Positions 8,709 through 17,302 of a stretch of DNA of 64,000 nt are shown in pieces. The notes under the pieces were generated by a model. The model saw only the letters and a program-made list of their open reading frames with translations, was not told the DNA's origin and did no database searches. Source of the stretch: Burkholderiaceae bacterium (GTDB taxonomy: Bacteria > Pseudomonadota > Gammaproteobacteria > Burkholderiales > Burkholderiaceae_E); assembly GCA_016710525.1 (NCBI GenBank), contig JADJVQ010000007.1:1-64000 (forward strand), read 5' to 3'. How positions within the stretch are numbered: position 1 is the stretch's first letter; every line of letters starts with the position of its first letter. The position numbers and the translations under genes are program-made.

Positions 8709-9653
8709 ATGATCGATCCGCAGGTCCAGAAGATCCTGTACTGGGCGCAGCGCGCCTCGGGACCCGGTTATATCCAGCTGGGCGCCCAGGCTGCGCGCGA
8801 TTGGTATGCCCGGGCGGTGCTGACGCTGGATGTCGCCCCCGTGCTCATGCACGACGTCCACGATCATCGGCTCGCGCTGCCGGGTCGCACGATCACCGTG
8901 CGCCAGTACGTGCCGCTCGAGCACGGCTGGGCGCAGCCCCAGCCGGCTCTGCTGTTCTGCCACGGCGGCGGATTCACGATCGGCTCGGTGGACACCCACG
9001 ATCGGCTTTGCCGGGTGCTGGCCGGCGCCGGGCGCTGCCACGTGTATTCGGTCGACTATCGGCTCGCGCCCGAACACCGGTTTCCGGCAGCCGTCGACGA
9101 TGCGTTCGCCGCGCTCGACTGGCTGCGCGCGCAGTCCGGCGCGCTGGGGGTCGACATCGCCCGGATCGCGGTCGGCGGCGACAGCGCGGGCGGGACGCTG
9201 GCCGCCGCCAGTGCCTTGCACGCGCGCGACCGGGGAATCCCGATCGTGCTGCAGTTGCTGATCTATCCGGGCATGGCCTCACGCCAGGACACCGAATCGC
9301 ATCAGCGCCTGTCGCGCGGCTACCTGCTGGACGCCGATGTGATCCAGTGGTTCTTCAACCACTATGTGCGCAGCGATGCCGATCGGGACGACTGGCGGTT
9401 TGCGCCCCTGATGGCGCCCAGCCTTGCCCGCGTGGCGCCCGCCTGGATCGCGCTGGCGCAATACGACCCGCTGCTCGACGAAGGCCTTGCGTATGCCGAT
9501 CGTCTTCGCCATGCGGGCGTGCCGGTGGCATGCACGGTGTTCGAAGGCATGATCCACGCTTTTTTCCAGCACGGCGGCTTCGTGCCGGCGGCTCGCCGGG
9601 CTCATGCCGCGGCAGGAGCCGCGCTGCGCGCCGCCTTCGGAGTGGAGGAATGA
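8709..9653 (+). CDS. Alpha/beta hydrolase of the hormone-sensitive lipase family
   Basis: 314 residues. The oxyanion-hole motif HGGGFTIG (about 85) and the nucleophile elbow GGDSAGG (about 156-162) define the HSL (bacterial family IV) esterases. The acid is probably the aspartate in AQYDPLLDEG and the base the histidine in GMIHAFFQ. No signal peptide is visible, so it is cytoplasmic. It starts 25 bp after the SDR and ends 4 bp before the next start, consistent with one operon. It likely hydrolyses short-chain or lipid-derived esters. Confidence 0.9.
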   Translation: MIDPQVQKILYWAQRASGPGYIQLGAQAARDWYARAVLTLDVAPVLMHDVHDHRLALPGRTITVRQYVPLEHGWAQPQPALLFCHGGGFTIGSVDTHDRLCRVLAGAGRCHVYSVDYRLAPEHRFPAAVDDAFAALDWLRAQSGALGVDIARIAVGGDSAGGTLAAASALHARDRGIPIVLQLLIYPGMASRQDTESHQRLSRGYLLDADVIQWFFNHYVRSDADRDDWRFAPLMAPSLARVAPAWIALAQYDPLLDEGLAYADRLRHAGVPVACTVFEGMIHAFFQHGGFVPAARRAHAAAGAALRAAFGVEE

Positions 9654-9657
9654 GGAC

Positions 9658-10977
9658 ATGACAGGCGCGGTCAGGCTGGTGATGGGCAGTTGGGAAGAGC
9701 TCGGGGCTCACGCGGGCGCGGTGCGCACCGAGGTCTTCGTGCGCGAGCAGGCCATTCCCGAAGCGCTCGAATGGGACGAACACGATGCGATCGCGCTGCA
9801 TTGCGTCGCCTTCGACGGCACCCGGCCGGTAGGTACCGGGCGCCTGCTCGAGGATGGCCGCATCGGCCGGATGGCCGTGCTCGCCGAACGGCGCCGCGGC
9901 GGGCTGGGCGGGCGCATCCTCGAGCGCCTGGTCGATGCTGCGCGCGAGCGCGGCGATGAGCAGGTGAGGCTCAGCGCGCAGACCTATGTGCTGGCCTTCT
10001 ACCGGCAGCATGGCTTCACGGCGCAGGGCGAGGTCTATCCGGAGGCGGGGATCGAGCACCAGGACATGAGCCGGCCATTGTGGGGCGGCGCGGTGTCGAC
10101 CCGGACCTGGATGGCGAAGTCGCCCAGCGGCCTGGGGCTGCGGATGCGCCAGTGGGCGCCGCATCGTGGCCACGGCCGCGGCATCTATCTGCTGCATGGG
10201 CTGGGCGAACACAGCGGTCGGTACGACGCGCTCGCCCGCTGGCTGTGCGCGCGCGGCTGGCTGGTTCGGGCCCACGACCACGCCGGGCACGGCGAGTCGG
10301 AAGGGCGACGCGGCCTGATCGAGCGCGACGACCAGTTGCGCAGCGATGCGCTGGCGCAATTGACGGCCTTTGCCGACGAACTCGGCGAGCCCGCGCTGCT
10401 GCTCGGACACAGCCTGGGCGGGGCGCTGGCGGCCGAACTGGTGCTGGTGGCGCGAGCCCCGGTCAGCGGCCTGGTGTTGTCCTCGCCGGCACTGGCCTTG
10501 CGGGTCGGCGCGCCGATGCGGGCGCTGGTGGGCCTGCTGCATCGCCTGGTCCCGGGGCTCACGCTGGGCAATGGGCTGAATCCCGAACGCCTGTCACACG
10601 ATGCGGCGGTGGTCCGGGATTATCGGGACGATCCCCTGAACCATGACCGTATCTCGGTGCGCCTTTTCTGCTGGCTCGAACGAGCCGGCAGCTCATCGCG
10701 CGAGGCGGCGCCCGGGCTGACGACGCCGACGCTGCTGCTGGTGGCCGGCGACGATCAGCTGGTCGATCCGCAGGGAAGCCGCGATCTGGCCGCGGCCGCC
10801 GCGCCGCAGCGGCTCACGCTGCGCTGGTACGACAACATGTACCACGAGCTCTTCAATGAAATCACCGCCTATCGTCAGCAGGTGCTCGACGATTTCGACC
10901 GTTGGCTGACCACGTGCCTGCCCGACCCGCAAGCCGAACAGCGCCAGGGCGAGCCGGTCAGCGCCCCGAGATCCTGA
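9658..10977 (+). CDS. GNAT acetyltransferase fused to a monoacylglycerol-lipase-type alpha/beta hydrolase
   Basis: 439 residues from the ATG at 9658, chosen because GGAGTGGAGG lies just upstream; an in-frame upstream start exists but overlaps the previous gene. Residues 1-140 look like an ElaA-type GNAT domain: VRTEVFVREQ, VGTGRLLEDGRIGRMAV, RRGGLGGRILE, then FYRQHGF. From about 145 a Hydrolase_4 domain follows: LLHGLGEHSGRY (about 178), nucleophile GHSLGG (about 250), acid in GDDQLVDP, histidine in MYHELFNE. The two domains are normally separate proteins. The 3' end overlaps the convergent NRDE gene by 20 bp. The fusion suggests sequential or regulatory coupling of an acyl-transfer and an ester-hydrolysis step, which is inference. 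Confidence 0.88.
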   Translation: MTGAVRLVMGSWEELGAHAGAVRTEVFVREQAIPEALEWDEHDAIALHCVAFDGTRPVGTGRLLEDGRIGRMAVLAERRRGGLGGRILERLVDAARERGDEQVRLSAQTYVLAFYRQHGFTAQGEVYPEAGIEHQDMSRPLWGGAVSTRTWMAKSPSGLGLRMRQWAPHRGHGRGIYLLHGLGEHSGRYDALARWLCARGWLVRAHDHAGHGESEGRRGLIERDDQLRSDALAQLTAFADELGEPALLLGHSLGGALAAELVLVARAPVSGLVLSSPALALRVGAPMRALVGLLHRLVPGLTLGNGLNPERLSHDAAVVRDYRDDPLNHDRISVRLFCWLERAGSSSREAAPGLTTPTLLLVAGDDQLVDPQGSRDLAAAAAPQRLTLRWYDNMYHELFNEITAYRQQVLDDFDRWLTTCLPDPQAEQRQGEPVSAPRS

Positions 10978-11770
10978 ACCCGAAGCGCCGCTCGCGGTAG
11001 TCGCGCGCCGTCGCGTCGGCGCCGTCCCAGGTTCGTTCGATGAAGCGCACTTGCCCGTTCCGGTCGGCCATCAGCACCGTCGAAGCACGGGTGCCGTAGT
11101 CGGCCGAGCTGACGAAGGCCGGGGCGAGCAAACGTTCGCGCTCAAGCGGCACACCGGTTCGCGGCAGCAGCGCGTCGTCGGCGACCGCGCGGTCGGTCAG
11201 GGCCTCGAACAGTTTTTGCTCGAGCGCGTCGTCCGAGACATCGGCGCGGCACGATTCGCGCACAGCCTGTTTCAGTCGCTCGACCTTGGGCCAGGGGGTG
11301 TCCATCAGATGATTGGACAGGCCATAGACTCCGGATTCCAGCGGCCGGGGTGCGGCGTCGCGATTGCTCAGGCAGCAGGCCCGCGGCATGTCGGCGAACA
11401 GATCGATCATCAGCAGATTGAACCCGGCGTAGTCAGCCAGTGGTGCATCCGGGTTATCGGTCAGCATCCGGGCGTGATCCATCGGGGTGGCGGCGCCGTC
11501 CAGGAAGCTGCGCGGCAGATCGCCCCGTGACGGCCCTGTGCGGGCGCGCGGCGTGCCCTCGCGGACATTGGTCAGCGCGGCAACCCGGCCGTCGCGCGTC
11601 ATGCCCAGCCAGGTGCCCAGCGCCTGCCGGTCGCGCCCTCCGAGCACGGTGGGCCGATCGTGCCACCATTGGGCGGCGTCCGCGGGCCGGTGATAGAACT
11701 CATCGCGATTGCCGGCCAGGACCAGGCGATGGCGCGGATGCGCGTCCAGTGCGAAGGCGATCAGGCACAC
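10958..11770 (-). CDS. NRDE family (TANGO2-like) protein
   Basis: 270 residues, starting at a GTG that overlaps the end of the preceding DUF4936 gene by 10 bp. The N-terminal MCLIAFA and the signature GNRDEFYHRP name the family. The conserved second-position cysteine suggests an Ntn-hydrolase-type fold after Met removal, although activity is not established; eukaryotic TANGO2 homologues have been linked to haem or lipid handling. Last gene of the ygfZ-DUF4936-NRDE minus-strand unit. Confidence 0.9.
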   Translation of the reverse strand: MCLIAFALDAHPRHRLVLAGNRDEFYHRPADAAQWWHDRPTVLGGRDRQALGTWLGMTRDGRVAALTNVREGTPRARTGPSRGDLPRSFLDGAATPMDHARMLTDNPDAPLADYAGFNLLMIDLFADMPRACCLSNRDAAPRPLESGVYGLSNHLMDTPWPKVERLKQAVRESCRADVSDDALEQKLFEALTDRAVADDALLPRTGVPLERERLLAPAFVSSADYGTRASTVLMADRNGQVRFIERTWDGADATARDYRERRFGFRISGR

Positions 11771-12126
11771 GGTTCGAAGATCTCGGTGTGACGGCCGTTG
11801 AGCGCCAGGGCCGAAAGACCGCTTTCGCCGGCAAGACGCTCGAGCGCTGCGAGTTGCGCGCGCACCGCGTCCAGATCGGCGGCGCGATAAGTCTCCAGCC
11901 AGGTGAGGTAGCCGGGCGCTTCGACGGCCAAGGGCTCGCGCGCAGATTCGCGACGCAGGGCCAGGCCGTCGCCGGTAGGCAAGCCAGCCTCGCGCAGCGC
12001 CAGTGCCAGGCGCGCGTGGGCCGTTCGCACGGCATCGCGATCGTTCGGCGACGAGCGAAAATAGATGAAAACGACCGGACCTGCGGCCCGGTGGGGATCC
12101 TCGGGCGGGGGCGCCTGATCGGGCAC
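11761..12126 (-). CDS. DUF4936 family protein
   Basis: 121 residues, probably starting at the GTG at 12126, 8 bp after the ygfZ stop; the frame extends further upstream only as a shadow of ygfZ. The core FIYFRSSPNDRDAV, the WLETYR segment and the terminal HTEIFEPC match the small DUF4936 family found in Betaproteobacteria, typically next to ygfZ. The fold resembles a compact ferredoxin-like alpha/beta protein, with no signal peptide. Function unknown. Its stop overlaps the start of the NRDE gene. Confidence 0.8.
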   Translation of the reverse strand: MPDQAPPPEDPHRAAGPVVFIYFRSSPNDRDAVRTAHARLALALREAGLPTGDGLALRRESAREPLAVEAPGYLTWLETYRAADLDAVRAQLAALERLAGESGLSALALNGRHTEIFEPCA

Positions 12127-12134
12127 GGGTCGGG

Positions 12135-13235
12135 TCAGCCGGGAATCGTGTAGGGCAGGGACTGCTGGTTCAGCGGCGCGCCGGCCACCGTCAGCCCGCC
12201 CGCCTGCGCAGCCGCCGTCTGGCTTTCGAACAGCAGCTCGACGGTGCCATCGGGCGCCGGCGCGGCCAGCACGACCTGCCCGCAGGGTTCGCCGGCGGTG
12301 CCGGGGATCACGTCGCTGCCCGGCTGCGGAGTGGCCCCGTGCACGGCGCCCAGGAACATCCGCCGCTTGAGCTTGCCGAGGTACTGGCTGCGCGCCACGA
12401 CTTCCTGCCCCGGGTAACAGCCCTTCTTGAAATTGACGCCACCCACCAGCTCGAAATTGACCATCTGGGGCACGAACAGTTCCCAGGTTCCGGGCACGAT
12501 CCGGGCGATGCCCGAGCGCACTTCGAGCCAGCGCCAGAAAGAAGCTGGGGTGGCGATCAGGCGGGCGCCGAGCGTCGCCCAGAGCGCGAGCGCGCCGTCG
12601 GCATCGGCCCACAAATGCCAGCGGGGCAGGCTGGTCGGCCCGGCGGGTGTGGCGATCTGCACCGGCGGCAGTCCGATCAGCGTCGCGTCGCCGGCCTGGA
12701 CGACCTGGTAGGGTTCGGGCGCCGAGCCCAGACATTCGACCAGGACCGCGCGAGCCGACTCGCCGGACAATCCGAAACAGACCTGGCCGGAGCTGTCGTC
12801 CGTGATTTTGAGCTTGGCCCGCAGCACGAACATCGACAGGCGCCGGCGCAGGGTCTCGGCCAGCGGCAAAGAAACCGCCAGCCGAACGCGTGGCCCGGCC
12901 TCGGTGTCGGCCCGCCAGCCCAGGAAGCTGCCCTGCAGGCGCCCCTTGGCATTGCAATAGCCGAACCACTGGGCCGTGCCAGGCACCAGGTGTTCGACGT
13001 CATTGGTCAGCTGTGCGTGCAGGAACTTGACCGCATCGTCGCCACTGGCCGACAGCAATCCGAGATCGAACAGGGGGCCGATCCGGCCAAGCGCGGGATC
13101 GCCCGCCGGCGCGGGCAGATCGGCCTGCGGCCCGTATTCGTCGAAATGCACCGGCACGCCGAGGGATCGGGCGCGCTCGCGAGCCAGAGCTTCATCGTAG
13201 GGGAAGGCGAGGGCGGGGGCGGCGGTGGAAGTCAT
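12135..13235 (-). CDS. ygfZ: YgfZ/GcvT folate-binding protein
   Basis: 366 residues from the ATG at 13235. The YgfZ signature KKGCYPGQEVVAR (about 268-280) with its conserved cysteine is present, and the beginning resembles the GcvT fold. YgfZ binds tetrahydrofolate and helps assemble or repair certain Fe-S cluster enzymes such as MiaB. A longer frame begins upstream at 13271 but lacks a ribosome binding site. A perfect TATAAT lies 6 nt before the ATG, which suggests a leaderless mRNA. Gene order ygfZ divergent from mltG is standard in Burkholderiales. Confidence 0.92.
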   Translation of the reverse strand: MTSTAAPALAFPYDEALARERARSLGVPVHFDEYGPQADLPAPAGDPALGRIGPLFDLGLLSASGDDAVKFLHAQLTNDVEHLVPGTAQWFGYCNAKGRLQGSFLGWRADTEAGPRVRLAVSLPLAETLRRRLSMFVLRAKLKITDDSSGQVCFGLSGESARAVLVECLGSAPEPYQVVQAGDATLIGLPPVQIATPAGPTSLPRWHLWADADGALALWATLGARLIATPASFWRWLEVRSGIARIVPGTWELFVPQMVNFELVGGVNFKKGCYPGQEVVARSQYLGKLKRRMFLGAVHGATPQPGSDVIPGTAGEPCGQVVLAAPAPDGTVELLFESQTAAAQAGGLTVAGAPLNQQSLPYTIPG

Positions 13236-13241
13236 GGCCTT

Positions 13242-13247
13242 ATTATA
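13242..13247 (-). promoter_or_regulatory. -10 box between ygfZ and mltG; possible leaderless ygfZ start
   Basis: Read on the minus strand, 13247-13242 is a perfect TATAAT separated by six bases from the ygfZ ATG, so transcription would begin at or next to the A of the start codon. TTGGGC at 13272-13267 is a weak -35 with 19-bp spacing. The overlapping plus-strand TATTAT (13241-13246) could serve mltG. The whole divergent gap is only 35 bp. Confidence 0.5.
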
Positions 13248-13270
13248 GGAAGCCTGACCCGCACCGCCCA

Positions 13271-14272
13271 ATGAACCGTACTTTCCTATCGATTTTGGCC
13301 CTGCTGCTGGCGCTGGCCGCCCTGGCCGCCACTGCCGTCTCGCTGTACCGAAACCAGCCGCTGGAGTTGAGCGCCAGCCCGATTCGAGTCCGCATCGAGC
13401 GTGGGACCGGTCTGTCGGCCATCGGCACGATCCTCGAGAAGTCCGGACTCGGCCAGCCGGGCTGGCAGTTCGAACTGGCGGCGCGGCTGCGCGGCGATGG
13501 CCATCGCATCAAGGCCGGCGTCTACGAGTTCAAAGCCCCGATCACCCGCCAGGCGCTGATCGACAAGATGGTGCGCGGCGATGTGCTGCTGTCGGAAGTG
13601 ACGGTGATCGAAGGCTGGACCTTTCGTCAGATGAGGGCCGTGCTGGCCCGCCATCCGGACCTGACCCAGGATGCCGCCGCGCTGGACGAACCCGCGCTGC
13701 TGGCGCGGATAGGCGCGACCGAGACCCGGGCCGAAGGCCTGTTCCTGCCCGACACCTATCGATTCTCGCCCGGCTCCAGCGATCTGGAGGTCTATCGTCA
13801 GGCCTACCGGCAGCTCAGGCGCGCGCTGGACGATGCCTGGGCCGCGCGATCGGCGGGGGTGCCGCTGCGGACGCCCTATCAGGCCCTGGTGCTGGCCTCG
13901 ATCATCGAGAAGGAAACCGGCCGCGATGCCGATCGCGACCGGGTGGCGGCCGTTTTCGTCAACCGCTTGCGCAAGGGCATGATGCTGCAGAGCGACCCGA
14001 CCACCATCTACGGCCTGGGCGAAGCCTTCGATGGCAACCTGCGCCGCGCCGATCTGCGTGCCGATACGCCCTACAACACCTACACCCGTGCCGGGCTGCC
14101 GCCGACGCCGATCGCGCTGCCGGGCAAGGCCTCGCTGGCCGCCGCACTGAACCCGGCCAATTCGCCCGCGCTGTATTTCGTGGCCCGTGGCGATGGCAGC
14201 AGCGAATTTTCGGACGACCTGGTGGCGCACCAGCGCGCGGTCGACCGTTACCAGAAACGGCGTACGCCATGA
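13271..14272 (+). CDS. mltG: Endolytic transglycosylase MltG
   Basis: 333 residues. An N-terminal membrane anchor (about 5-25, rich in Leu/Ala) precedes a LysM-like part and the YceG/MltG catalytic domain. The motif ASIIEKETG holds the catalytic glutamate, and LQSDPTTIYG plus YNTYTRAGLPPTPI are hallmarks. It cleaves nascent glycan strands in the periplasm and probably terminates peptidoglycan polymerisation. It overlaps tmk by 4 bp (ATGA), giving the mltG-tmk-holB arrangement. Confidence 0.95.
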   Translation: MNRTFLSILALLLALAALAATAVSLYRNQPLELSASPIRVRIERGTGLSAIGTILEKSGLGQPGWQFELAARLRGDGHRIKAGVYEFKAPITRQALIDKMVRGDVLLSEVTVIEGWTFRQMRAVLARHPDLTQDAAALDEPALLARIGATETRAEGLFLPDTYRFSPGSSDLEVYRQAYRQLRRALDDAWAARSAGVPLRTPYQALVLASIIEKETGRDADRDRVAAVFVNRLRKGMMLQSDPTTIYGLGEAFDGNLRRADLRADTPYNTYTRAGLPPTPIALPGKASLAAALNPANSPALYFVARGDGSSEFSDDLVAHQRAVDRYQKRRTP

Positions 14273-14910
14273 TCGAGCAGTTACCCCCCGATGAGCGGCC
14301 GTCCAAGGGCCTGTTCATCACTTTCGAAGGCATCGATGGCGCTGGCAAGAGCAGTCACGTCGAATGGTTCGCCCAGCGCCTGCGAGCCGGCGGGCGCGAG
14401 GTGATCGTCACGCGCGAGCCGGGCGGAACGGCACTGGCCGAGCAGCTGCGCGACCTGGTGCTGACCTGCCCGATGGATGCGCAGACCGAACTGCTGCTGG
14501 TGTTCGCAGCCCGCAGCGAGCATCTGGCCCGACTGATCCGTCCGGCCCTCGCGCGCGGCGCGGCGATCGTCTGCGACCGGTTCACCGATTCGACCTATGC
14601 GTATCAAGGGGGAGGGCGCGGTCTTTCGCTGGACTGGATCGAGACCCTCGAGCGACAGGTTCATGGCGACCTGCAAGCCGATCGGACCTACCTGTTCGAC
14701 CTGCCGGCCGAACTCGCGGCGCAGCGGCGGGCGGCGGCGCGAGCGGCCGATCGCTTCGAAGCGCAGGATGTGGCCTTCTTCGAACGTGTTCGAAGCGCCT
14801 ATCAGCGCCGTGCCGGGCTCAGTGCGGGGCGTTTTCAGGTGATCGATGGCCGCCAGAGCATCGAGCAAGTTCGCGAGGAACTTGAAGTCAGCTTAAAAAC
14901 CTTGGTTTAA
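14269..14910 (+). CDS. tmk: Thymidylate kinase
   Basis: 213 residues. P-loop FEGIDGAGKSS at about 18-28, the TREPGGT motif, the CDRFTDSTYAYQGGGRG segment and an Arg-rich LID region (AAARAADRFEAQD). It phosphorylates dTMP to dTDP with ATP. Translation is coupled to mltG. Downstream lies an unusual 109-bp AT-rich gap before holB instead of the usual close spacing. Confidence 0.96.
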   Translation: MIEQLPPDERPSKGLFITFEGIDGAGKSSHVEWFAQRLRAGGREVIVTREPGGTALAEQLRDLVLTCPMDAQTELLLVFAARSEHLARLIRPALARGAAIVCDRFTDSTYAYQGGGRGLSLDWIETLERQVHGDLQADRTYLFDLPAELAAQRRAAARAADRFEAQDVAFFERVRSAYQRRAGLSAGRFQVIDGRQSIEQVREELEVSLKTLV

Positions 14911-15019
14911 CAATGCTGTAGAGTGTTTATATGATGTTTAAGATTGTTTTAGAATCACAAGATATCAAAGACTTAGATCTTATTGTTAAAGTCATATCGA
15001 GAATCAGGAGGCTCATTTC
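14911..15019 (+). promoter_or_regulatory. AT-rich spacer between tmk and holB
   Basis: This 109-bp stretch is strikingly AT-rich against a background near two-thirds GC. It contains several promoter-like hexamers (TAGAAT, TTGTTA, TTATTG) and imperfect inverted pairs such as GATAT (14961 region) with ATATC just before the SD, and GACTT with AAGTC inside them. It ends with the SD AGGAG (15006-15010) for the holB GTG. It may be an internal promoter or operator for holB and the genes beyond. No coding potential is seen. Confidence 0.45.
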
Positions 15020-16033
15020 GTGACCGAAAATCAGGTCGCTCTGCCGCCGTGGCTCGATGCGCCGCTGGCGAGCCTGCTCGCGATGCACGCAAGCCTGCCG
15101 CATGCCCTGCTGCTGCAGGGGCCACGAGGGATCGGCAAGGGCCTGCTGGCCGAGCGGTTTGCGCAGTGCCTGCTGTGCGAAGCGCCGCTGCCGAACGGTC
15201 AGGCCTGCGGCCACTGCGACGCCTGCGGCTGGTTTCGAGCGGCCAATCACCCGGATTTCCGTCGCATCTCGCCGCTGGTCGATGACGAGGGCAGCGGAAA
15301 ATCCGAGCGCAGCCGGCGCGAGATCAAGATCGATCAGATCCGTGCGCTCGGCGATTTCGTCGGAATCGGCGCGCATCGGGCAGGGCGCAAGCTGGTCCTG
15401 ATCGATCCCGCTGAAGCCATGAACATGCCGGCCGCCAATGCGCTGCTCAAGACGCTGGAAGAGCCGTCTGGCGATACCGTGTTCCTGCTGGTCTGCGGCA
15501 ACGCGGGCGCCTTGCCCGCCACGGTGCGCTCGCGCTGCGTCCCGTTCAAGCTGTCCTCGCCCGATGCCGCCCTGGCGCAGACCTGGCTGCAGGGCGCTCT
15601 TGGCGGCGAACCGTCGCTGATCGGGCAATGGCTCGCACTGGCCGACGGGGCGCCGTTGCGAGCGCGCGATTTCGCCGAGCCAGCCGCGTCAGCCGCCTAT
15701 CGGATGGTGCTGCAGGCTGGAGCCGACATTCCGGAGAATCCGGTGATGAAGTCGGCCGAGGGGCTGGCGAGCGTGCCCGCGGCGCTCTGGGTGCCCTTGC
15801 TGCAAGCATGGATCGGCGATCTGGCCCGGGTTAGCGTCCAGGCAGCACCGGTCCGGTTTCCGGCGCAGGCCCCGCGATTGCGGGCACAGGCGAAGCGGAC
15901 CTCGCTCGGGCACATCATGGGCCTGGCGCAGTGGCTCAATCGTCAGACCCCGATCCTGGAGCATCCGCTGAATGCGCGGCTGCTCGCCGAAGATGTCTGG
16001 TTGCGCTACGAGGCCCTTTTTTCGGGCGCTTAG
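15020..16033 (+). CDS. holB: DNA polymerase III subunit delta'
   Basis: 337 residues, GTG start with AGGAG 9 nt upstream. AAA+ clamp-loader domain: LLQGPRGIGKG (modified Walker A), a four-cysteine zinc site (C-x8-C-x2-C-x2-C, from CLLCEAP to DACGW), the LIDPAEAMN Walker B-like strand, ANALLKTLEEP and the SRC motif in RSRCVPF. Delta' is the stator of the DnaX clamp loader that opens the beta sliding clamp. It follows tmk and precedes a PilZ gene, as is usual in proteobacteria. Confidence 0.95.
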   Translation: MTENQVALPPWLDAPLASLLAMHASLPHALLLQGPRGIGKGLLAERFAQCLLCEAPLPNGQACGHCDACGWFRAANHPDFRRISPLVDDEGSGKSERSRREIKIDQIRALGDFVGIGAHRAGRKLVLIDPAEAMNMPAANALLKTLEEPSGDTVFLLVCGNAGALPATVRSRCVPFKLSSPDAALAQTWLQGALGGEPSLIGQWLALADGAPLRARDFAEPAASAAYRMVLQAGADIPENPVMKSAEGLASVPAALWVPLLQAWIGDLARVSVQAAPVRFPAQAPRLRAQAKRTSLGHIMGLAQWLNRQTPILEHPLNARLLAEDVWLRYEALFSGA

Positions 16034-16078
16034 GCAGGGCGGAACCGAACCGCGCCCTCAGAAAGGACAGCAGCACCG

Positions 16079-16474
16079 ATGGAGCAAGCCACCCGAAAGC
16101 CTGAAGGCTCGACCACCTTGAGCGACGTGGGTACCGGACCTCGTCCCAGCGTGATCCAGCTGTCGATCCGCGAAAAAGCCGCCTTGTATGCCGCCTACAT
16201 GAGCTTCGTCGAGGGCGGCGGCCTGTTCGTGCCGACCACCCGACCCGCCCAGCTCGGCGACGAGGTCTATGCCATCCTGACCTTGATGGATGAGCCGGCC
16301 AAGGTGCCGATTCCGGGGCGGGTGTGCTGGATCACCCCGGCCGGCGTACCCGGGCGCCAGCAGGGCATCGGCATCCAGTTCGCCCGCAACGAAACCGGCG
16401 AACAGGCTCGGATCAAGATCGAGAACCTGATCGGCAACGCCTTGAAGTCAGCCCGTCCCACCCACACCCTGTGA
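16079..16474 (+). CDS. PilZ domain protein
   Basis: 131 residues. The central part (SIREKAALYAAYM, VEGGGLFVPT, PGRVCWITPAG, GIGIQF) matches the type IV pilus assembly PilZ subfamily, which is regularly encoded next to holB. The canonical c-di-GMP-binding RxxxR motif is not evident, as in Pseudomonas PilZ, so it probably acts by protein contact rather than by binding the nucleotide. No pilus structural genes are in this window. Cytoplasmic. Confidence 0.88.
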   Translation: MEQATRKPEGSTTLSDVGTGPRPSVIQLSIREKAALYAAYMSFVEGGGLFVPTTRPAQLGDEVYAILTLMDEPAKVPIPGRVCWITPAGVPGRQQGIGIQFARNETGEQARIKIENLIGNALKSARPTHTL

Positions 16475-16516
16475 GCGACAGGGGCGGTGTCTCGGGACCG
16501 GGGTAAACTCGGGCCC

Positions 16517-17302
16517 GTGTTCGTCGATTCCCACTGCCACCTCGATTTTCCCGACTTCGCGGGCCAGCTTCCCCTGCTGCTCGAGCGCATGCGCGCGGCC
16601 CGCGTGGGGGGAGCCCTGTGCATCAGCGTGACGCTGACCGACCTTCCGGCCGTGCTCGCGCTGGCCGAAAACCATCGTCAGCTGTGGGCTACCGTGGGCG
16701 TCCATCCGGATTACCCCGATATCGACGAACCCGATGTCGCCACGCTGGTTCGGCTGGCGCAGCATCCGCGAGTCCGTGCCATCGGCGAAACCGGGCTCGA
16801 CTACTATCGGCTGACCGGCGACCTGGACTGGCAGCGCGAGCGCTTCCGGGTTCACATCCGGGCGGCCCGCGCGGTGCAGATGCCGCTGGTGATCCACACC
16901 CGGCAGGCCAGCGCCGACACGCTGCGGATCATGGTCGAGGAGGGGGCGGATGCCGCCGGTGGAGTGATGCACTGCTTTACCGAAGACTGGCAGACCGCGA
17001 AGGCGGCCATTGACCTGGGTTTTTGCATCTCGTTCTCGGGCATCGTCACCTTCAAGAGTGCGCAGAGCCTTCGGGATGTCGCGCTGAAGGTACCGGACGA
17101 GTACCTGCTGATCGAGACCGATTCGCCCTATCTGGCGCCGGTGCCGCATCGGGGCAAGACCAACGAGCCGTCTTTCGTGCCGCACGTAGCCACGTTGCTG
17201 GCCCAGCTGCGAGGCGTTTCGCCCGACCATATCGAGGCTGTCACCACGAATAATTTCTGTCGTGTATTCAATGTCTTGAAAGATGAAGTTGAAGCGATTT
17301 AG
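16517..17302 (+). CDS. TatD family metal-dependent hydrolase
   Basis: 261 residues from the GTG at 16517, which places the conserved FVDSHCHLD at the N-terminus; an in-frame GTG 30 bp upstream would add ten atypical residues. Metal ligands appear in DSHCHLD, GETGLDYYR, LVIHTRQA, MHCFTE and ETDSPYLAP, the full TatD set. TatD/YcfH enzymes are 3'-5' exonucleases or deoxyribonucleases and D-aminoacyl-tRNA deacylase-like hydrolases. Its 3' end overlaps the following ankyrin gene by 20 bp. Confidence 0.93.
   Translation: MFVDSHCHLDFPDFAGQLPLLLERMRAARVGGALCISVTLTDLPAVLALAENHRQLWATVGVHPDYPDIDEPDVATLVRLAQHPRVRAIGETGLDYYRLTGDLDWQRERFRVHIRAARAVQMPLVIHTRQASADTLRIMVEEGADAAGGVMHCFTEDWQTAKAAIDLGFCISFSGIVTFKSAQSLRDVALKVPDEYLLIETDSPYLAPVPHRGKTNEPSFVPHVATLLAQLRGVSPDHIEAVTTNNFCRVFNVLKDEVEAI

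Noticed and set aside
14895..14910. AAACC-TT-GGTTT repeat at the end of tmk as a terminator
   Set aside because: Loop of two bases, weak stem, inside the coding region; holB follows.
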